From the NCBI GenBank assembly GCA_963831705.1, contig CAWHRE010000010.1:1674001-1738000 (forward strand): a DNA stretch of 64,000 nt. The letters run 5' to 3'. The position numbers and the translations under genes are program-made. The notes under the pieces were generated by a model that was not told where the DNA came from, made no database searches, and worked only from the letters and a program-made list of their open reading frames with translations. This DNA comes from DASQPR01 sp963831705. GTDB lineage: Bacteria > Actinomycetota > Actinomycetes > Mycobacteriales > Micromonosporaceae. Below, piece after piece: positions 54,364-63,786 of the stretch (positions are counted from its first letter, which is position 1; every line of letters starts with the position of its first letter).

Positions 54364-55275
54364 ATGTCCTTGTCCGTTGACTCAGCTCCAGAGCTCCAGG
54401 CGTACGCACATGCCGACCGTCTCGTCACGACCGAATGGCTCGCCGACCGGTTGGCCGAGAACGCTTCTGGTCTCGTGGTCGTCGAATCGGACGAAGACGT
54501 GCTGCTCTACGACACCGGCCATATCCCCGGCGCGATCAAGGTGGATTGGCACACCGAGCTGAACGACCAGGTCACCCGCGACTACCTCGACGACGCCGCG
54601 TTCGCCGCGTTGTGTTCCGCCAAGGGCATTGGTCGCGACGACACGATCGTGTTCTACGGGGACAACTTCAACTGGTGGGCGACGTACGCGCTGTGGGTGT
54701 TCAGCCTGTTCGGTCACACCGACGTCCGGCTGCTCAACGGCGGGCGCGCGAAGTGGGTCGCCGAAGGCCGCGAACTCACCCGCGATCGACCGGAGCGGGA
54801 GCGGACGACGTACCCGGTGGTGCAACGCGCCGATGCGCCGATTCGTGCGTATCGCGATCAGGTCATGGAGCACATTTCCTGGACCCGCCCGTTGGTCGAC
54901 GTCCGATCGCCGGGCGAGTACACCGGCGAACTGCTGCACATGCCGGACTATCCGCAGGAAGGCGCGCTGCGCGGCGGCCATATCCCTGGCGCGGTCAACA
55001 AGCCGTGGAAGCTCGCCGCAAACGACGACGGTACGTTCCGGACCGCCGCCGAACTCCGCGCGATCTACGCCGGCGAACTCGGGCTCGAACCGGCCGACGA
55101 CATCATTACGTACTGCCGGATCGGTGAGCGATCGAGCCATACCTGGTTCGTGCTCACCCACCTGCTCGGATATCCGCAGGTACGGAACTACGACGGATCG
55201 TGGACGGAATGGGGCAACCTGGTCCGGGTCCCGGTCGTACAGGGCACCGAGCCCGGCGGCATCGTCGGAGCCTGA
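54364..55275 (+). CDS. Thiosulfate/mercaptopyruvate sulfurtransferase (two rhodanese domains)
   Basis: The 303-residue protein has two tandem rhodanese domains. The first (about 20-145; LLYDTGHIPGAIKVDWHTEL) lacks the catalytic Cys. The second (about 165-300) has VDVRSPGEYTGE, GHIPGAVNKPW and the active-site loop YCRIGERSSHTW with Cys251. CRIGERS resembles the thiosulfate-type loop (CysA/SseA-like, CRxGxRS). It transfers sulfane sulfur in the cytosol and may act with SufE nearby. Confidence 0.92.
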   Translation: MSLSVDSAPELQAYAHADRLVTTEWLADRLAENASGLVVVESDEDVLLYDTGHIPGAIKVDWHTELNDQVTRDYLDDAAFAALCSAKGIGRDDTIVFYGDNFNWWATYALWVFSLFGHTDVRLLNGGRAKWVAEGRELTRDRPERERTTYPVVQRADAPIRAYRDQVMEHISWTRPLVDVRSPGEYTGELLHMPDYPQEGALRGGHIPGAVNKPWKLAANDDGTFRTAAELRAIYAGELGLEPADDIITYCRIGERSSHTWFVLTHLLGYPQVRNYDGSWTEWGNLVRVPVVQGTEPGGIVGA

Positions 55276-55280
55276 ACCGG

Positions 55281-55883
55281 ATGCGCCACAACTTCGCTTC
55301 GGTGATGGAGAACTTCGCCACACCGATATTCGTCGGCGTCGCCGCGGTACCGTTCGCGGCCGCGTTCGTCGTCTGGTTGGCCCGGCGTCGCCGGGCGGCC
55401 GGCGTCGAATCGAGCTGGGCGACGCGATCGGCGCTCGCCGAGGTCGCGATCGTCGTCGGTACGGTGCCGTGGATCTGGATGATCCTGACGCCCGATCCGG
55501 GGCATCCGCGCGGCCGGAACTTGATCCCGTTTCATGATCTTGCCAATCAGGTCCACCACGGTTTCGCGTTCGCATTCATCCAGATCTTCGGCAATCTTTT
55601 GGTCTTCGCGGCGCTCGGGTTCTTCCTACCGATTCGGTTCCGGGTCGGGGCGTGGTTCGTGCTCGCCGTCGGCGTAGCCGCTTCGACCACGGTCGAGACA
55701 CTGCAGTGGGTGTTGGACCTGGGACGGTTCTCGTCGGTCGATGACGTGCTCGTCAACGCGACCGGAGCCGTGGTCGCCGCGTTGCTGTCCCGGCGGTGGT
55801 GGCGACGAAATGTCGTAGTGCGACCACCCGTTGGCGAGTTCGCCGCCATTTGTGGGAAGACGGAATCGGTGCGGCCCGGCTAG
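55281..55883 (+). CDS. VanZ-like family membrane protein
   Basis: The 200-residue protein has about five hydrophobic segments. VanZ-type marks include NLIPFHDLANQVHHG, IFGNLLVFAALGFFLPIRF and ETLQWVLDLGRFSSVDDVLV, followed by NATGAVVAALLS. VanZ relatives confer low teicoplanin resistance in enterococci, but most actinobacterial members have no known role. The ATG at 55281 is chosen 5 bp after the sulfurtransferase stop. Confidence 0.85.
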   Translation: MRHNFASVMENFATPIFVGVAAVPFAAAFVVWLARRRRAAGVESSWATRSALAEVAIVVGTVPWIWMILTPDPGHPRGRNLIPFHDLANQVHHGFAFAFIQIFGNLLVFAALGFFLPIRFRVGAWFVLAVGVAASTTVETLQWVLDLGRFSSVDDVLVNATGAVVAALLSRRWWRRNVVVRPPVGEFAAICGKTESVRPG

Positions 55884-55895
55884 CCTGGTCGGGCC

Positions 55896-57674
55896 ATGAC
55901 TGATCACAACACTTTTCAGGTTGACCTGCGCGGCGTCGTCGACCTTCTCAGCCAGCATTTGTACGGCAGCCCCCGCGTGTATGTCCGGGAGTTGCTGCAG
56001 AACGCCGTCGACGCGACGACCGCGCGCGGATCCGAGTCGCCGGGCACCGTGATGTTCGAGTCGTCCGACGCCACCGGTGACGGGACGCTCCGGGTACACG
56101 ACGCCGGTATCGGTCTTACCGAAAGCCAGGTACACGAGCTGCTGGCCACGATCGGCCGAAGCTCCAAGCGGGACGACTTCGGCTTTGCCCGGCACGAGTT
56201 CCTCGGTCAGTTCGGCATCGGCATGCTCTCCTGCTTCGTGGTCGCCGACGAGATCCACGTGCTGACCCGCGCCGCCGACAGCCCGACGGTCGAGTGGACC
56301 GGCTACGCCGACGGCCGCTACCAGGTCACTATGCCGAACGAGCAGCGCACCGACATCGGTACGACGGTGACCCTGCGCCCGCGCCGCGGGACCGAGCACT
56401 GGCTGACCGCGAAGACCGTCTTCGAGCTGGCCCGCCTGTACGGCTCGATGTTGCCGCTGACCGTGAGCGTCGATGGCGTACCCACGACCGAAACCACGCC
56501 GCCGTGGCTCGCTGCCGATCGCGTGGCGGCCCTCACCGCGTACGCGCGGGACACGTTCGACCTCGACCCGCTCGATGTGATCGAACTCAACGTCCCCGAA
56601 GCAGGTCTCGTCGGTGCCGCGTTCGTCCTGGCCACACCGTCGAATCCGGTGAGCCGTGCCGGGCACCGCGTGTACCTGAAGCGAATGCTGCTGGCCGAGA
56701 ACGTCGACGGTCTGCTTCCGGACTGGGCGTTCTTCGCCCGGTGCGTCGTCGACACGACCGAGCTTCGCCCGACCGCGAGCCGCGAGGCGCTTTTCGAGGA
56801 TGGCCTGCTCGATTCCGTACGGGAAGCGCTCGGCGATCAACTGCGTGGGTGGCTCGTTCGGATGTCCACGATCAGCCCGCAGCGGCTGCTGAAGTTCCTC
56901 TCCATTCACCAGCTCGGCGTGAAGGCGCTCGCGCTACACGACGACGAGATGTTGAAGATCGTCGAACGCTGGCTGCCGTTCGAAACGAACGTCGGTTCGT
57001 GGACGTTGGCCGACTTCCGGGATCGCTACGGTGTGCTGCGATACAGCGCGACGTCCGATCAGTTCCGGCAGCTTGCCGCGGTCGCTGCGGTTCAGGACAT
57101 TCCACTGATCAACGCCTCGCACACCGCCGAGGTCGCGTTGATCGAGCGGCTGGCGCTGGTGGACTCGTCGATCAAGGTCGAACGGCTCGACCCGAGCGAT
57201 CTCTCCACCCGCTTCGAGGTGCTCGAACCGGCCGTTGACATGAGTCTCCGGCCGTTCAAGGCCGCCGCGCAGCGAGCGATGGACGCCCTCGGCTGTGAAC
57301 TCGTCGTCCGCTCGTTCGACCCGGCCGGGTTGAGCGCGATCTACCTGGCTGACCGCGAAGCCGAGTTCCGCAGTGAGTTGCGCGCAACGAAGGACAAGTC
57401 GGATGACATCTGGGCCGGCGTGCTCGGCGCGCTCGACGACGCGGTTCGGGACACCCGGCCGCAGCTCGTCCTGAACTATCGCAACCCGCTCGTCCGCCGG
57501 GTCACCGTACTTCCGACCACCGAGCTCATCGGTCTCGCCATCGAGGCCCTGTACGGGCAGGCTCTGCTCACCGGATATCACCCGATCCGGCCGGCCGATG
57601 TGGCGGCGATGAATCGATCATTCCTCGGCCTCCTGGATCGTGCGGTGCCGTCAAACGGAGAGGTAACGCCGTGA
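55896..57674 (+). CDS. Hsp90-family (HtpG-like) ATPase
   Basis: The 592-residue GHKL ATPase shows the Hsp90 N-domain: VYVRELLQNAVDATTARG (ATP Glu/Asn), LRVHDAGIGLTESQV (DxGxG), TIGRSSKRDDF and FLGQFGIGMLSCFVVADEI. The middle domain contains GHRVYLKRMLLAENVDGLLPDW and the DTTELRPTASREALFED arginine-containing loop. The C-terminal third diverges from E. coli HtpG. TAGCCT lies 9 nt upstream without an SD. Its stop overlaps the start of the next, very large gene (GTGA at 57671), so both proteins are made together. Confidence 0.9.
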   Translation: MTDHNTFQVDLRGVVDLLSQHLYGSPRVYVRELLQNAVDATTARGSESPGTVMFESSDATGDGTLRVHDAGIGLTESQVHELLATIGRSSKRDDFGFARHEFLGQFGIGMLSCFVVADEIHVLTRAADSPTVEWTGYADGRYQVTMPNEQRTDIGTTVTLRPRRGTEHWLTAKTVFELARLYGSMLPLTVSVDGVPTTETTPPWLAADRVAALTAYARDTFDLDPLDVIELNVPEAGLVGAAFVLATPSNPVSRAGHRVYLKRMLLAENVDGLLPDWAFFARCVVDTTELRPTASREALFEDGLLDSVREALGDQLRGWLVRMSTISPQRLLKFLSIHQLGVKALALHDDEMLKIVERWLPFETNVGSWTLADFRDRYGVLRYSATSDQFRQLAAVAAVQDIPLINASHTAEVALIERLALVDSSIKVERLDPSDLSTRFEVLEPAVDMSLRPFKAAAQRAMDALGCELVVRSFDPAGLSAIYLADREAEFRSELRATKDKSDDIWAGVLGALDDAVRDTRPQLVLNYRNPLVRRVTVLPTTELIGLAIEALYGQALLTGYHPIRPADVAAMNRSFLGLLDRAVPSNGEVTP

Positions 57675-60521
57675 ACTACACCGAGCAGGACCTGTGGAAG
57701 CTCCTCGGCGAAGCGGATGACATGCCGTACGGCTCGGCGCAGATCGCGTTGCTCGAACAGGTGGTGGCACACGCGGACGCCGCGCAGCACGAGGAGCTGC
57801 AGTTCCGGGCTCGAATGATCTTGACGCAGGCATACAACTACGGTGGCGAGCGAGTGAAGTCGTTCGTCACGTTCTCGTGGTGCCTCACCGAGTTCGACCG
57901 CGATCAGGTCAAGTACGAGAACTACGCGCACACCATGCTGTGGCACTTCAAGCACATGGTCGGTGCGATGACGTTGTTCCCGCAGATCCCGCTGCAGCGG
58001 ACCTACGACGTACTCGACGACATGGAGCGCCGGTGGCGGGAGTCCGGCCACAGCCTGCACGCCGTCTACGCGTACCGGCATCGGGTGGCGCGGCACGTCG
58101 GTGATCGAGCGGTCGCGGCGGACATGTTCGACAAGTGGCAGACCGCGCCGCGGGATCGACTCTCCGACTGTGTCGGGTGCGACCCGACCGGCAAGTCGGT
58201 GTGGTTGAGTGCCGAAGGGCGCGACGAGGATCTGATCGAGATGGCACGGCCGGTTCTCGACGGCCGTACGACGTGCAGTGAACAGCCCCAGGGCATGCTG
58301 ACCGCGCTGATGATGTCCTACCTGCGTACCGGCCGGCTGGACGAGGCGCGGGACGCACACCGCCGGGCGTACCGGATCGTTCGCAACAACCTGGCGGACC
58401 TCTCCGACATCGCCGACCACATCGAGTTCTGCGCGGTGAGCGGCAACGAAACCGCCGGGCTGGAGATCATCGAGCGGCATCTCGGCTGGCTGGACACCGC
58501 ACCGACGCCGCATGCCGGCGATGACGTTCGCGGCCGCATCCGCGCTGGTGCTGACGCGCCTGACCGCCGCGGGGCACGGCGCCAAGACCGTCCGGCGTCC
58601 GGCGAATGACGGCCGCCCGGCCGCCGACGTGTCGATCGCGACGCTCGCAGAGGATCTGTACGCGCGGGCGATGGCGATCGCCGCGCAGTTCGACGAGCGC
58701 AACGGTACGAATCATCAGAGCACCAAGATGCGTGAAGTGATGTCCTCCACCCCGATCGTGGAGTACCTCCAGCTGTCGCCGCTCGTGACCCGATCACCCT
58801 CGCCGGAACCAACGACGCCCGTGGTGACGCCCGCAGCGAGCCTTCCGGTCACTGCGATACCGGCCGACGCCAACCCGGATCAATTGCTCGATCTCGTCGA
58901 GGAACATCTGCGGTGGGAGCGGCTGATCGAAGCAACCGTGGTCGAGGACGCGTTCGACGACCGGTACGCGGGCACCGACCTGACGCCGCTCCAGCGCGCT
59001 CGGCGTGCCGACCTTCGCGGCCTGATCGCGGCGAACACCGGTGACGATGGCGTTGCCGAAATTGCCTGGTCCTCCGCCCTCGACCTGTACGCGGCGGCCG
59101 GTGACGAACTCCAGCGCCAGAGCGCCCGGGCGCGCCTCGGGCAACTGCTCTGCAAGACCGACCGCAATGAGATCGGCATGCCGATCATGCAGGACGCGAC
59201 CGACTACATCATCACGAACGGTCCGGCCACGAAACACTGCAGTGCGTACCGGCGGCTGGCGTTCGGATACATATCCAACGGCCGGGTCGACGACGCGTTC
59301 GCCGCGCTCGATCGTGCCGACTCGGTCGTGGCCTTGAGCGACGACCCGTACGCGTCGATCCGGGTCCGCGTCGATCGGGCCGGGATGCTCGGCCGGGTCG
59401 GGCGGCTCGACGAGGTGGAACCGATCGCAACCGAGGCGCGGGAGGCGAGCCGTTCGATCGGGTACAAGATCGGCATCACCGCGACCTGCTGGTTGCTCGG
59501 CAACGTGGCACAGAACCGCAATGACCTGGACACCGCGCTTGCCTGCTACGACGAGGCGCTGACCGCGGTGGACAACCCGGGATTCCGGCGCGAGATCCGA
59601 CGACAGCGGGCGGCCATGCTGGCCGGTACCGGCCGTTCGCGGGACGCGATCAACGACCTGGCCGACGAGGTGGCCGCCGCGACCGCCGAGGGCAACACGG
59701 CGCTCGGCATGACCGCCCGGTACCACCTGGCGAACGCGTACATCAACGCATCCCGGCCACTGGACGCGGCGGACGTACTGGAGGAGATGCTGATCTCGAT
59801 CCCGGCGGACGACGCGTCGGCCGAGTCGGTCCGGCACATGCTCAGCCAGGCGTACCAGATGCTGGACCAGCCGGATCAGGCAATTGAGCAGCTGGAACTG
59901 ATCTCGGCGAGCGGTACGAATCGTGGTTCGGCCGCGCTGGTCGCGGAGATGAACGAGCAGATCGCACAGATTCTCGACCGGCTCGACCGGGACGCACCGG
60001 CGGCGATGCGATTCGCGCAGGCGATGCAGGCGTACCGGCAGGCGGACATGGTTCGCGAAGCGGTGCGCTCCGGTCGCCGTGCCGCCACCTCCCACATGTA
60101 CGCCGACGAGATGCCGCAGGCGATCGATGCGCTCGACGCGGTTGACCGGGTCGCGCTCGACCTCGATGAGCAGGATCCGAAGTCTCGTTGGGAGCGCGCG
60201 ATGCTGTTCGTCGACGGCGCCCGGATCGTCGAGCAGAGTGGCGACAACCACACCGCCATTTTCCGCTGCGCACCGGCGATCTCGATCTTGAACGCGCTCG
60301 GAGACACCTCCACCGCTGCGTTCGCCACGCTCACCTACGGCGAGATGCTGGTCCGCGCCGAGCGGTACGCCGAGGCCGAGCCGGCCCTGCGTTCGGTTCT
60401 GGCCGGTGACCGCGAGAATCTGAAGCCACGAGCCGTGGCGGCGCTCGGTCGGGCACTCGACGGACTAGGGCGCGCAAGCGAGGCAGCGCAACTCCGTGGG
60501 ATGCTGGACGCGGATGACTGA
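57671..60521 (+). CDS. Large helical/TPR-like repeat protein coupled to the Hsp90-family gene (one frame break)
   Basis: This is a ~949-residue soluble, mainly helical protein. Repeated helix pairs typical of tetratricopeptide folds are visible, e.g. AVAADMFDKWQTAPRDRL, MMSYLRTGRLDEARDAHRRA, AFAALDRADSVVALSDDPYA, LDTALACYDEALTAVDNPGF, QPDQAIEQLELISASG and EMLVRAERYAEAEPALRSVL. The first ~280 residues and the rest are in different frames that join at about 58516-58523. One extra base explains this, and the second ORF (from 58512) has no start signal of its own. The GTG at 57671 overlaps the Hsp90 stop. It is probably a client-recruiting or co-chaperone-like partner of the Hsp90 protein. That role is inferred from coupling and fold. 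Confidence 0.78.
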
Positions 60522-60591
60522 CACCGCCGTCAGGTGCCCAACGGATGGACACCGGCTTATGCGCCGATCAACTGTGAGTGGCATTCACGGA

Positions 60592-60597
60592 TAGGCT
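60592..60597 (+). promoter_or_regulatory. Putative -10 box (TAGGCT) of a leaderless tetR transcript
   Basis: TAGGCT is 6 nt before the GTG at 60604, which is therefore preferred over the in-frame GTG at 60598. Confidence 0.5.
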
Positions 60598-60603
60598 GTG
60601 GTC

Positions 60604-61233
60604 GTGACAGTGCAGCAGAGGACGAGGTCAACGGGCGTGCGGCGGCGTACGCGCCGGGACGAGATCCTGGATATCGCGGTCGGCCTGTTCGCCACCCGCG
60701 GCTACCACGGCGTCTCGATGGATGACATCGGCGGTGCCGCCGGCGTGACCGGCCCCGCGCTCTATCACCATTTCAAGGGCAAGGAAGCCATGCTCGTCGC
60801 CGCGCTGATTCCGGTCAGCCAAGGGCTGCTCACCGGCGGCCTCACGCGCGTGACCGAGCACCCCGACGACCCGTACGGCCTGCTGCTATCGCTCGTCGAC
60901 TTCCACGTCGAGTTCGCGCTGGACAACCCGGCGGTGATCGCGCTGCACCATCACGAATTGGACCGGCTGCCGGAAGACCCGCGCCGCTCGATTCGCCGCC
61001 TCCAGCGTCTGTACGTCGAGGTGTGGGTCCAGGCGTTGGTCGCGCTGCGGTCTGATCTGGTCGACGAGGAAGCTCGGGTGCTCGCACATGCCGCCTTCGG
61101 CTTGATGAACTCCACACCGTTCCTGGGTGGCGAGGTCAACCGAGAGCGCCGAGCCGTCCTCCTGAGAGCCGCGACGCTGGCTGCCCTGACTCCGGCGAAC
61201 CTCTTGGCAGAACCCCGTCCAACCTCCAGTTGA
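60604..61233 (+). CDS. TetR-family transcriptional regulator
   Basis: The 209-residue protein has an N-terminal HTH: ILDIAVGLFATRGYHGVSMD, DIGGAAGVTGPALYHHFKGK, EAMLVAALIP. An all-helical ligand domain with HxxH (LHHHELDRLPEDPRRSIRR) follows, resembling regulators of acyl-CoA catabolism. It precedes biotin carboxylase and HMG-CoA lyase genes on the same strand. A 12-bp palindrome before the carboxylase (61335) is the likely operator. The last two codons (Ser, TGA) are contributed by palindrome copy 3. Confidence 0.88.
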   Translation: MTVQQRTRSTGVRRRTRRDEILDIAVGLFATRGYHGVSMDDIGGAAGVTGPALYHHFKGKEAMLVAALIPVSQGLLTGGLTRVTEHPDDPYGLLLSLVDFHVEFALDNPAVIALHHHELDRLPEDPRRSIRRLQRLYVEVWVQALVALRSDLVDEEARVLAHAAFGLMNSTPFLGGEVNRERRAVLLRAATLAALTPANLLAEPRPTSS

Positions 61234-61290
61234 TCCTGGAGTTAGTTAGCGCCTCGACGGCGTTTCGTGCTACTAACTCCAGGATCAACT
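61228..61290 (+). repeat. 63-bp interrupted palindrome, copy 3
   Basis: AGTTGATCCTGGAGTTA opens it and TAACTCCAGGATCAACT closes it. The core TAGCGCCTCGACGG matches copy 1, same orientation. It sits between tetR and the biotin carboxylase gene and supplies the tetR stop codon. Confidence 0.92.
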
Positions 61291-61334
61291 TCGCCGGGAT
61301 CGCGATATGCGCCGGACTGCGGTTCGCGGTAACC

Positions 61335-61346
61335 TAACGATCGTTA
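61335..61346. promoter_or_regulatory. 12-bp palindrome, likely TetR operator
   Basis: TAACGATCGTTA is a perfect palindrome 29 bp upstream of the carboxylase ATG, in the only non-repeat part of the gap after tetR. AT-flanked AACGNNCGTT-type sites suit TetR dimers. Confidence 0.55.
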
Positions 61347-61375
61347 ACTTCGCTTCCAAGGAGAACACTTCCATC

Positions 61376-62722
61376 ATGATCGGCTCGTTGCTCGTTGCGA
61401 ACCGGGGCGAGATCGCCCGCCGGATCATCCGTACCGCGAATCGGCTCGGCATCCGGACGATCGCGGTCTACTCGGAAGCCGATGCCGGCATGCCCTTCGT
61501 GCTGGAGGCGTCCGAGTCGGTCCTGGTCGGTCCGGCGAACCCGGCGCTGTCGTACCGCAACACGGAAGCGATCCTGGCCGCGGCAAAGGCAACCGGCGCC
61601 GAGGCGATCCACCCCGGGTACGGCTTCCTGTCGGAGAACGCCGACTTCGCCCGTACCGTGGCGGAGCACGGCATCATCTGGGTCGGGCCGAGCGCGGACG
61701 CGATTACCGCGATGGGCGACAAGATCAACGCACGTAACCTGATGGCAGCGGCCGGCGTACCGGTGGCTCCGGGAACGACCGATCCGGCCGCGACCGTGGA
61801 AGCCGCGATCGCCGAAGCCAATCGGATCGGCTACCCGGTCATGGTCAAGGCGGCGGCCGGCGGTGGCGGCATGGGCATGGCCAGCGCCGACGACGAAGAG
61901 GCGCTCCGCACCGAGTACGAGAAGGTCAAGGCGTTCGCGGAACGCATGTTCGGCGACGGTTCGGTGCTGATCGAACGGTTCTTCCCGCGCGTACGCCATA
62001 TTGAAGTGCAGATCCTCGGTCTTGCGGACGGGCGCGTGATCGCGCTCGGCGAGCGTGAGTGCTCGGTGCAGCGGCGCAATCAGAAGGTGCTCGAGGAGAC
62101 GCCGAGCCCCGCGGTGGACGACGCGCTGCGGCAGCGGCTGCAGGCGGCGGCGGTCAAGGCCGGCGAAGCTGTCGGCTATCGCAATGCCGGCACGGTCGAG
62201 TGCCTGCTCGACCCGACCACCGGCGACTTTTTCTTCCTGGAAATGAACACTCGCCTGCAGGTCGAGCACCCGATCACCGAGCTCGTGTACGGCGTCGACC
62301 TTGTCGAAGAACAGCTCCGGGTGGCCAGTGGCGACGAGCCGAATTTCGACATCGACAACGTTGCGCCGCGCGGGCACGCGATCGAACTGCGTGTCAACGC
62401 GGAGGACCCGAAGCGATTCATGCCAGGCCCCGGCGCGATTACGACGTGGGTCGAACCGACCGGCGAGGGCATCCGGGTCGACTCCGGCTACGCGGCCGGC
62501 CTGACCGTGACGCCGAACTACGACTCGCTGATGGCAAAGCTGATCGCGTACGGGCCGGACCGCGCCACCGCGATCGAGCGAGCGAAGGCCGCTGCGGCGA
62601 GCTTCGAGATCGTGGGCCCGAAATGCAATCTGCCGTTCTTCGGTGAGGTCCTGGAGAACCCGGAGTTCGTTGCCGGCGACTACGACACCGGTCTGATCGC
62701 CCGGATGCGCGCCAAGAAATAG
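61376..62722 (+). CDS. Stand-alone biotin carboxylase (acyl-CoA carboxylase alpha subunit, no BCCP domain)
   Basis: The 448-residue biotin carboxylase has the N-terminal SLLVANRGEIARRIIRTANR, the ATP-grasp glycine loop KAAAGGGGMGM, HIEVQILGL, the ECSVQRRNQKVLEE signature, EMNTRLQVEHPITE and the C-terminal PNYDSLMAKLIAYG. It ends there. The biotin-carrier domain (AMKM) fused to most actinobacterial AccA proteins is absent, and no carrier or carboxyltransferase gene is in view. The ATG at 61376 follows AAGGAG. With HMG-CoA lyase next it suggests 3-methylcrotonyl-CoA carboxylase (leucine breakdown), but an AccC-type role is possible. Confidence 0.9.
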   Translation: MIGSLLVANRGEIARRIIRTANRLGIRTIAVYSEADAGMPFVLEASESVLVGPANPALSYRNTEAILAAAKATGAEAIHPGYGFLSENADFARTVAEHGIIWVGPSADAITAMGDKINARNLMAAAGVPVAPGTTDPAATVEAAIAEANRIGYPVMVKAAAGGGGMGMASADDEEALRTEYEKVKAFAERMFGDGSVLIERFFPRVRHIEVQILGLADGRVIALGERECSVQRRNQKVLEETPSPAVDDALRQRLQAAAVKAGEAVGYRNAGTVECLLDPTTGDFFFLEMNTRLQVEHPITELVYGVDLVEEQLRVASGDEPNFDIDNVAPRGHAIELRVNAEDPKRFMPGPGAITTWVEPTGEGIRVDSGYAAGLTVTPNYDSLMAKLIAYGPDRATAIERAKAAAASFEIVGPKCNLPFFGEVLENPEFVAGDYDTGLIARMRAKK

Positions 62723-62743
62723 CAAGATCTAGGGGGTACGAAC

Positions 62744-63661
62744 GTGGCAACGTGGCCATCGAGAGTCGAGATCAGGGAAGTTGGGCCTCGGGACGGGCTG
62801 CAGAACGAGGATCCCGTCCCGACCGCCGACAAGATCGAGCTGCTCGATGCGCTTTCGGAGACCGGCGTACGCCGCATCGAGGCCGTCTCGTTCGTACACC
62901 CCAAGGCGATCCCGCAGATGGCCGATGCCGATGAGGTCTGGGCAGCGGCGAAGCGCAACCCGGACGTGCACTACTCGGCGCTCGTTCCGAACAGCCGTGG
63001 CGCGACCCGTGCACTCGGGGCCGGGTTCCGCGAGATCGAGGTCGTGGTGTCGGCGAGTGACACTCACAATCGCCGGAACGTGAATCGTTCGACCGACGAG
63101 TCGCTGGACGACATCGCCGCGCTGATCGAGCAGCTACACGCCGCGGACGCTACCGCCGAGGTCATCGTGGCGACGAGTTTTGGCTGCCCGTTCGAGGGCG
63201 ACATCGATCCGCGCCGGGTCGCCGCAATCGTGGAGCGAGTTCTGTCCGACGGCGCCGACCGGATCGCGTTCGGCGACACGACCGGGATGGCGACGCCGAA
63301 ACGGGTGATCGATCTGCTGGACGCCGTCCGCAGCGTGGCGCCGGATCAGCCGGTTCTGCTGCATTTCCACGACACCCGCGGCACCGGGCTGGCGAACATC
63401 GTCACCGCCCTGCAATTCGGCGTCACACAATTCGACGCGAGCGTCGGCGGCCTCGGCGGCTGCCCGTACGCGCCGGGCGCGACCGGCAACGTCGCCACCG
63501 AAGAGGTGGTGCACATGCTCCACGACATGGGTATCGACACCGGGATCGACCTCGATCGTCTGATCGATGTAGCCGCGATGGCGCAGCGCATTGTGGGCCA
63601 TGAGCTGCAGTCCGGTGTCCTGCGCGCGGGTCCTAGAACACGGACGATCTCAGCCGACTAG
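62744..63661 (+). CDS. Hydroxymethylglutaryl-CoA lyase
   Basis: The 305-residue TIM-barrel lyase cleaves HMG-CoA to acetoacetate and acetyl-CoA. It shows VEIREVGPRDGLQNE (catalytic Arg, Asp), AVSFVHPKAIPQMADA, VATSFGCPFEGDID, GDTTGMATP, LHFHDTRGTGLANI and the signature GGCPYAPGATGNVATEEVVH with the active-site Cys. It starts with GTG 21 bp after the carboxylase, with GGGGG upstream. It is the last step of leucine catabolism and is probably co-transcribed with the carboxylase under the TetR regulator. Confidence 0.95.
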   Translation: MATWPSRVEIREVGPRDGLQNEDPVPTADKIELLDALSETGVRRIEAVSFVHPKAIPQMADADEVWAAAKRNPDVHYSALVPNSRGATRALGAGFREIEVVVSASDTHNRRNVNRSTDESLDDIAALIEQLHAADATAEVIVATSFGCPFEGDIDPRRVAAIVERVLSDGADRIAFGDTTGMATPKRVIDLLDAVRSVAPDQPVLLHFHDTRGTGLANIVTALQFGVTQFDASVGGLGGCPYAPGATGNVATEEVVHMLHDMGIDTGIDLDRLIDVAAMAQRIVGHELQSGVLRAGPRTRTISAD

Positions 63662-63786
63662 TCCTTGTGGCGTGTCCAGCGGCCGGTCTGTTCGTTCTCC
63701 AATACGGTACGAGTTATTACGGTTAATTGCTATATAGCCGTTTTGTACCTTTGGTGAATCGGCCAGACGAGGCAGGAGAAACGGAC
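63662..63786 (+). promoter_or_regulatory. AT-rich upstream region of the last gene
   Basis: GCTATATAGC (63729-63738) is a palindrome that includes a TATATA -10-like box in an AT-rich patch (63711-63760). AGGAG lies 8 nt before the ATG at 63787. Confidence 0.4.

Noticed and set aside
58512..60521. Second half of the helical-repeat protein as an independent gene
   Set aside because: It has no ribosome binding site or promoter box, and it continues the helical-repeat pattern of the upstream frame. A single extra base restores one long gene.
55896..60521. Confident call of an anti-phage defence system for the Hsp90/repeat-protein pair
   Set aside because: No nuclease, toxin or mobile-element context is present and the neighbours are housekeeping genes. 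Kept only as a hypothesis.
19978..61290. The three palindromes as attachment sites or ends of one composite mobile element
   Set aside because: They are 29.5 and 11.7 kb apart with core housekeeping genes between, and there is no integrase or transposase. Each is a self-contained symmetric unit.
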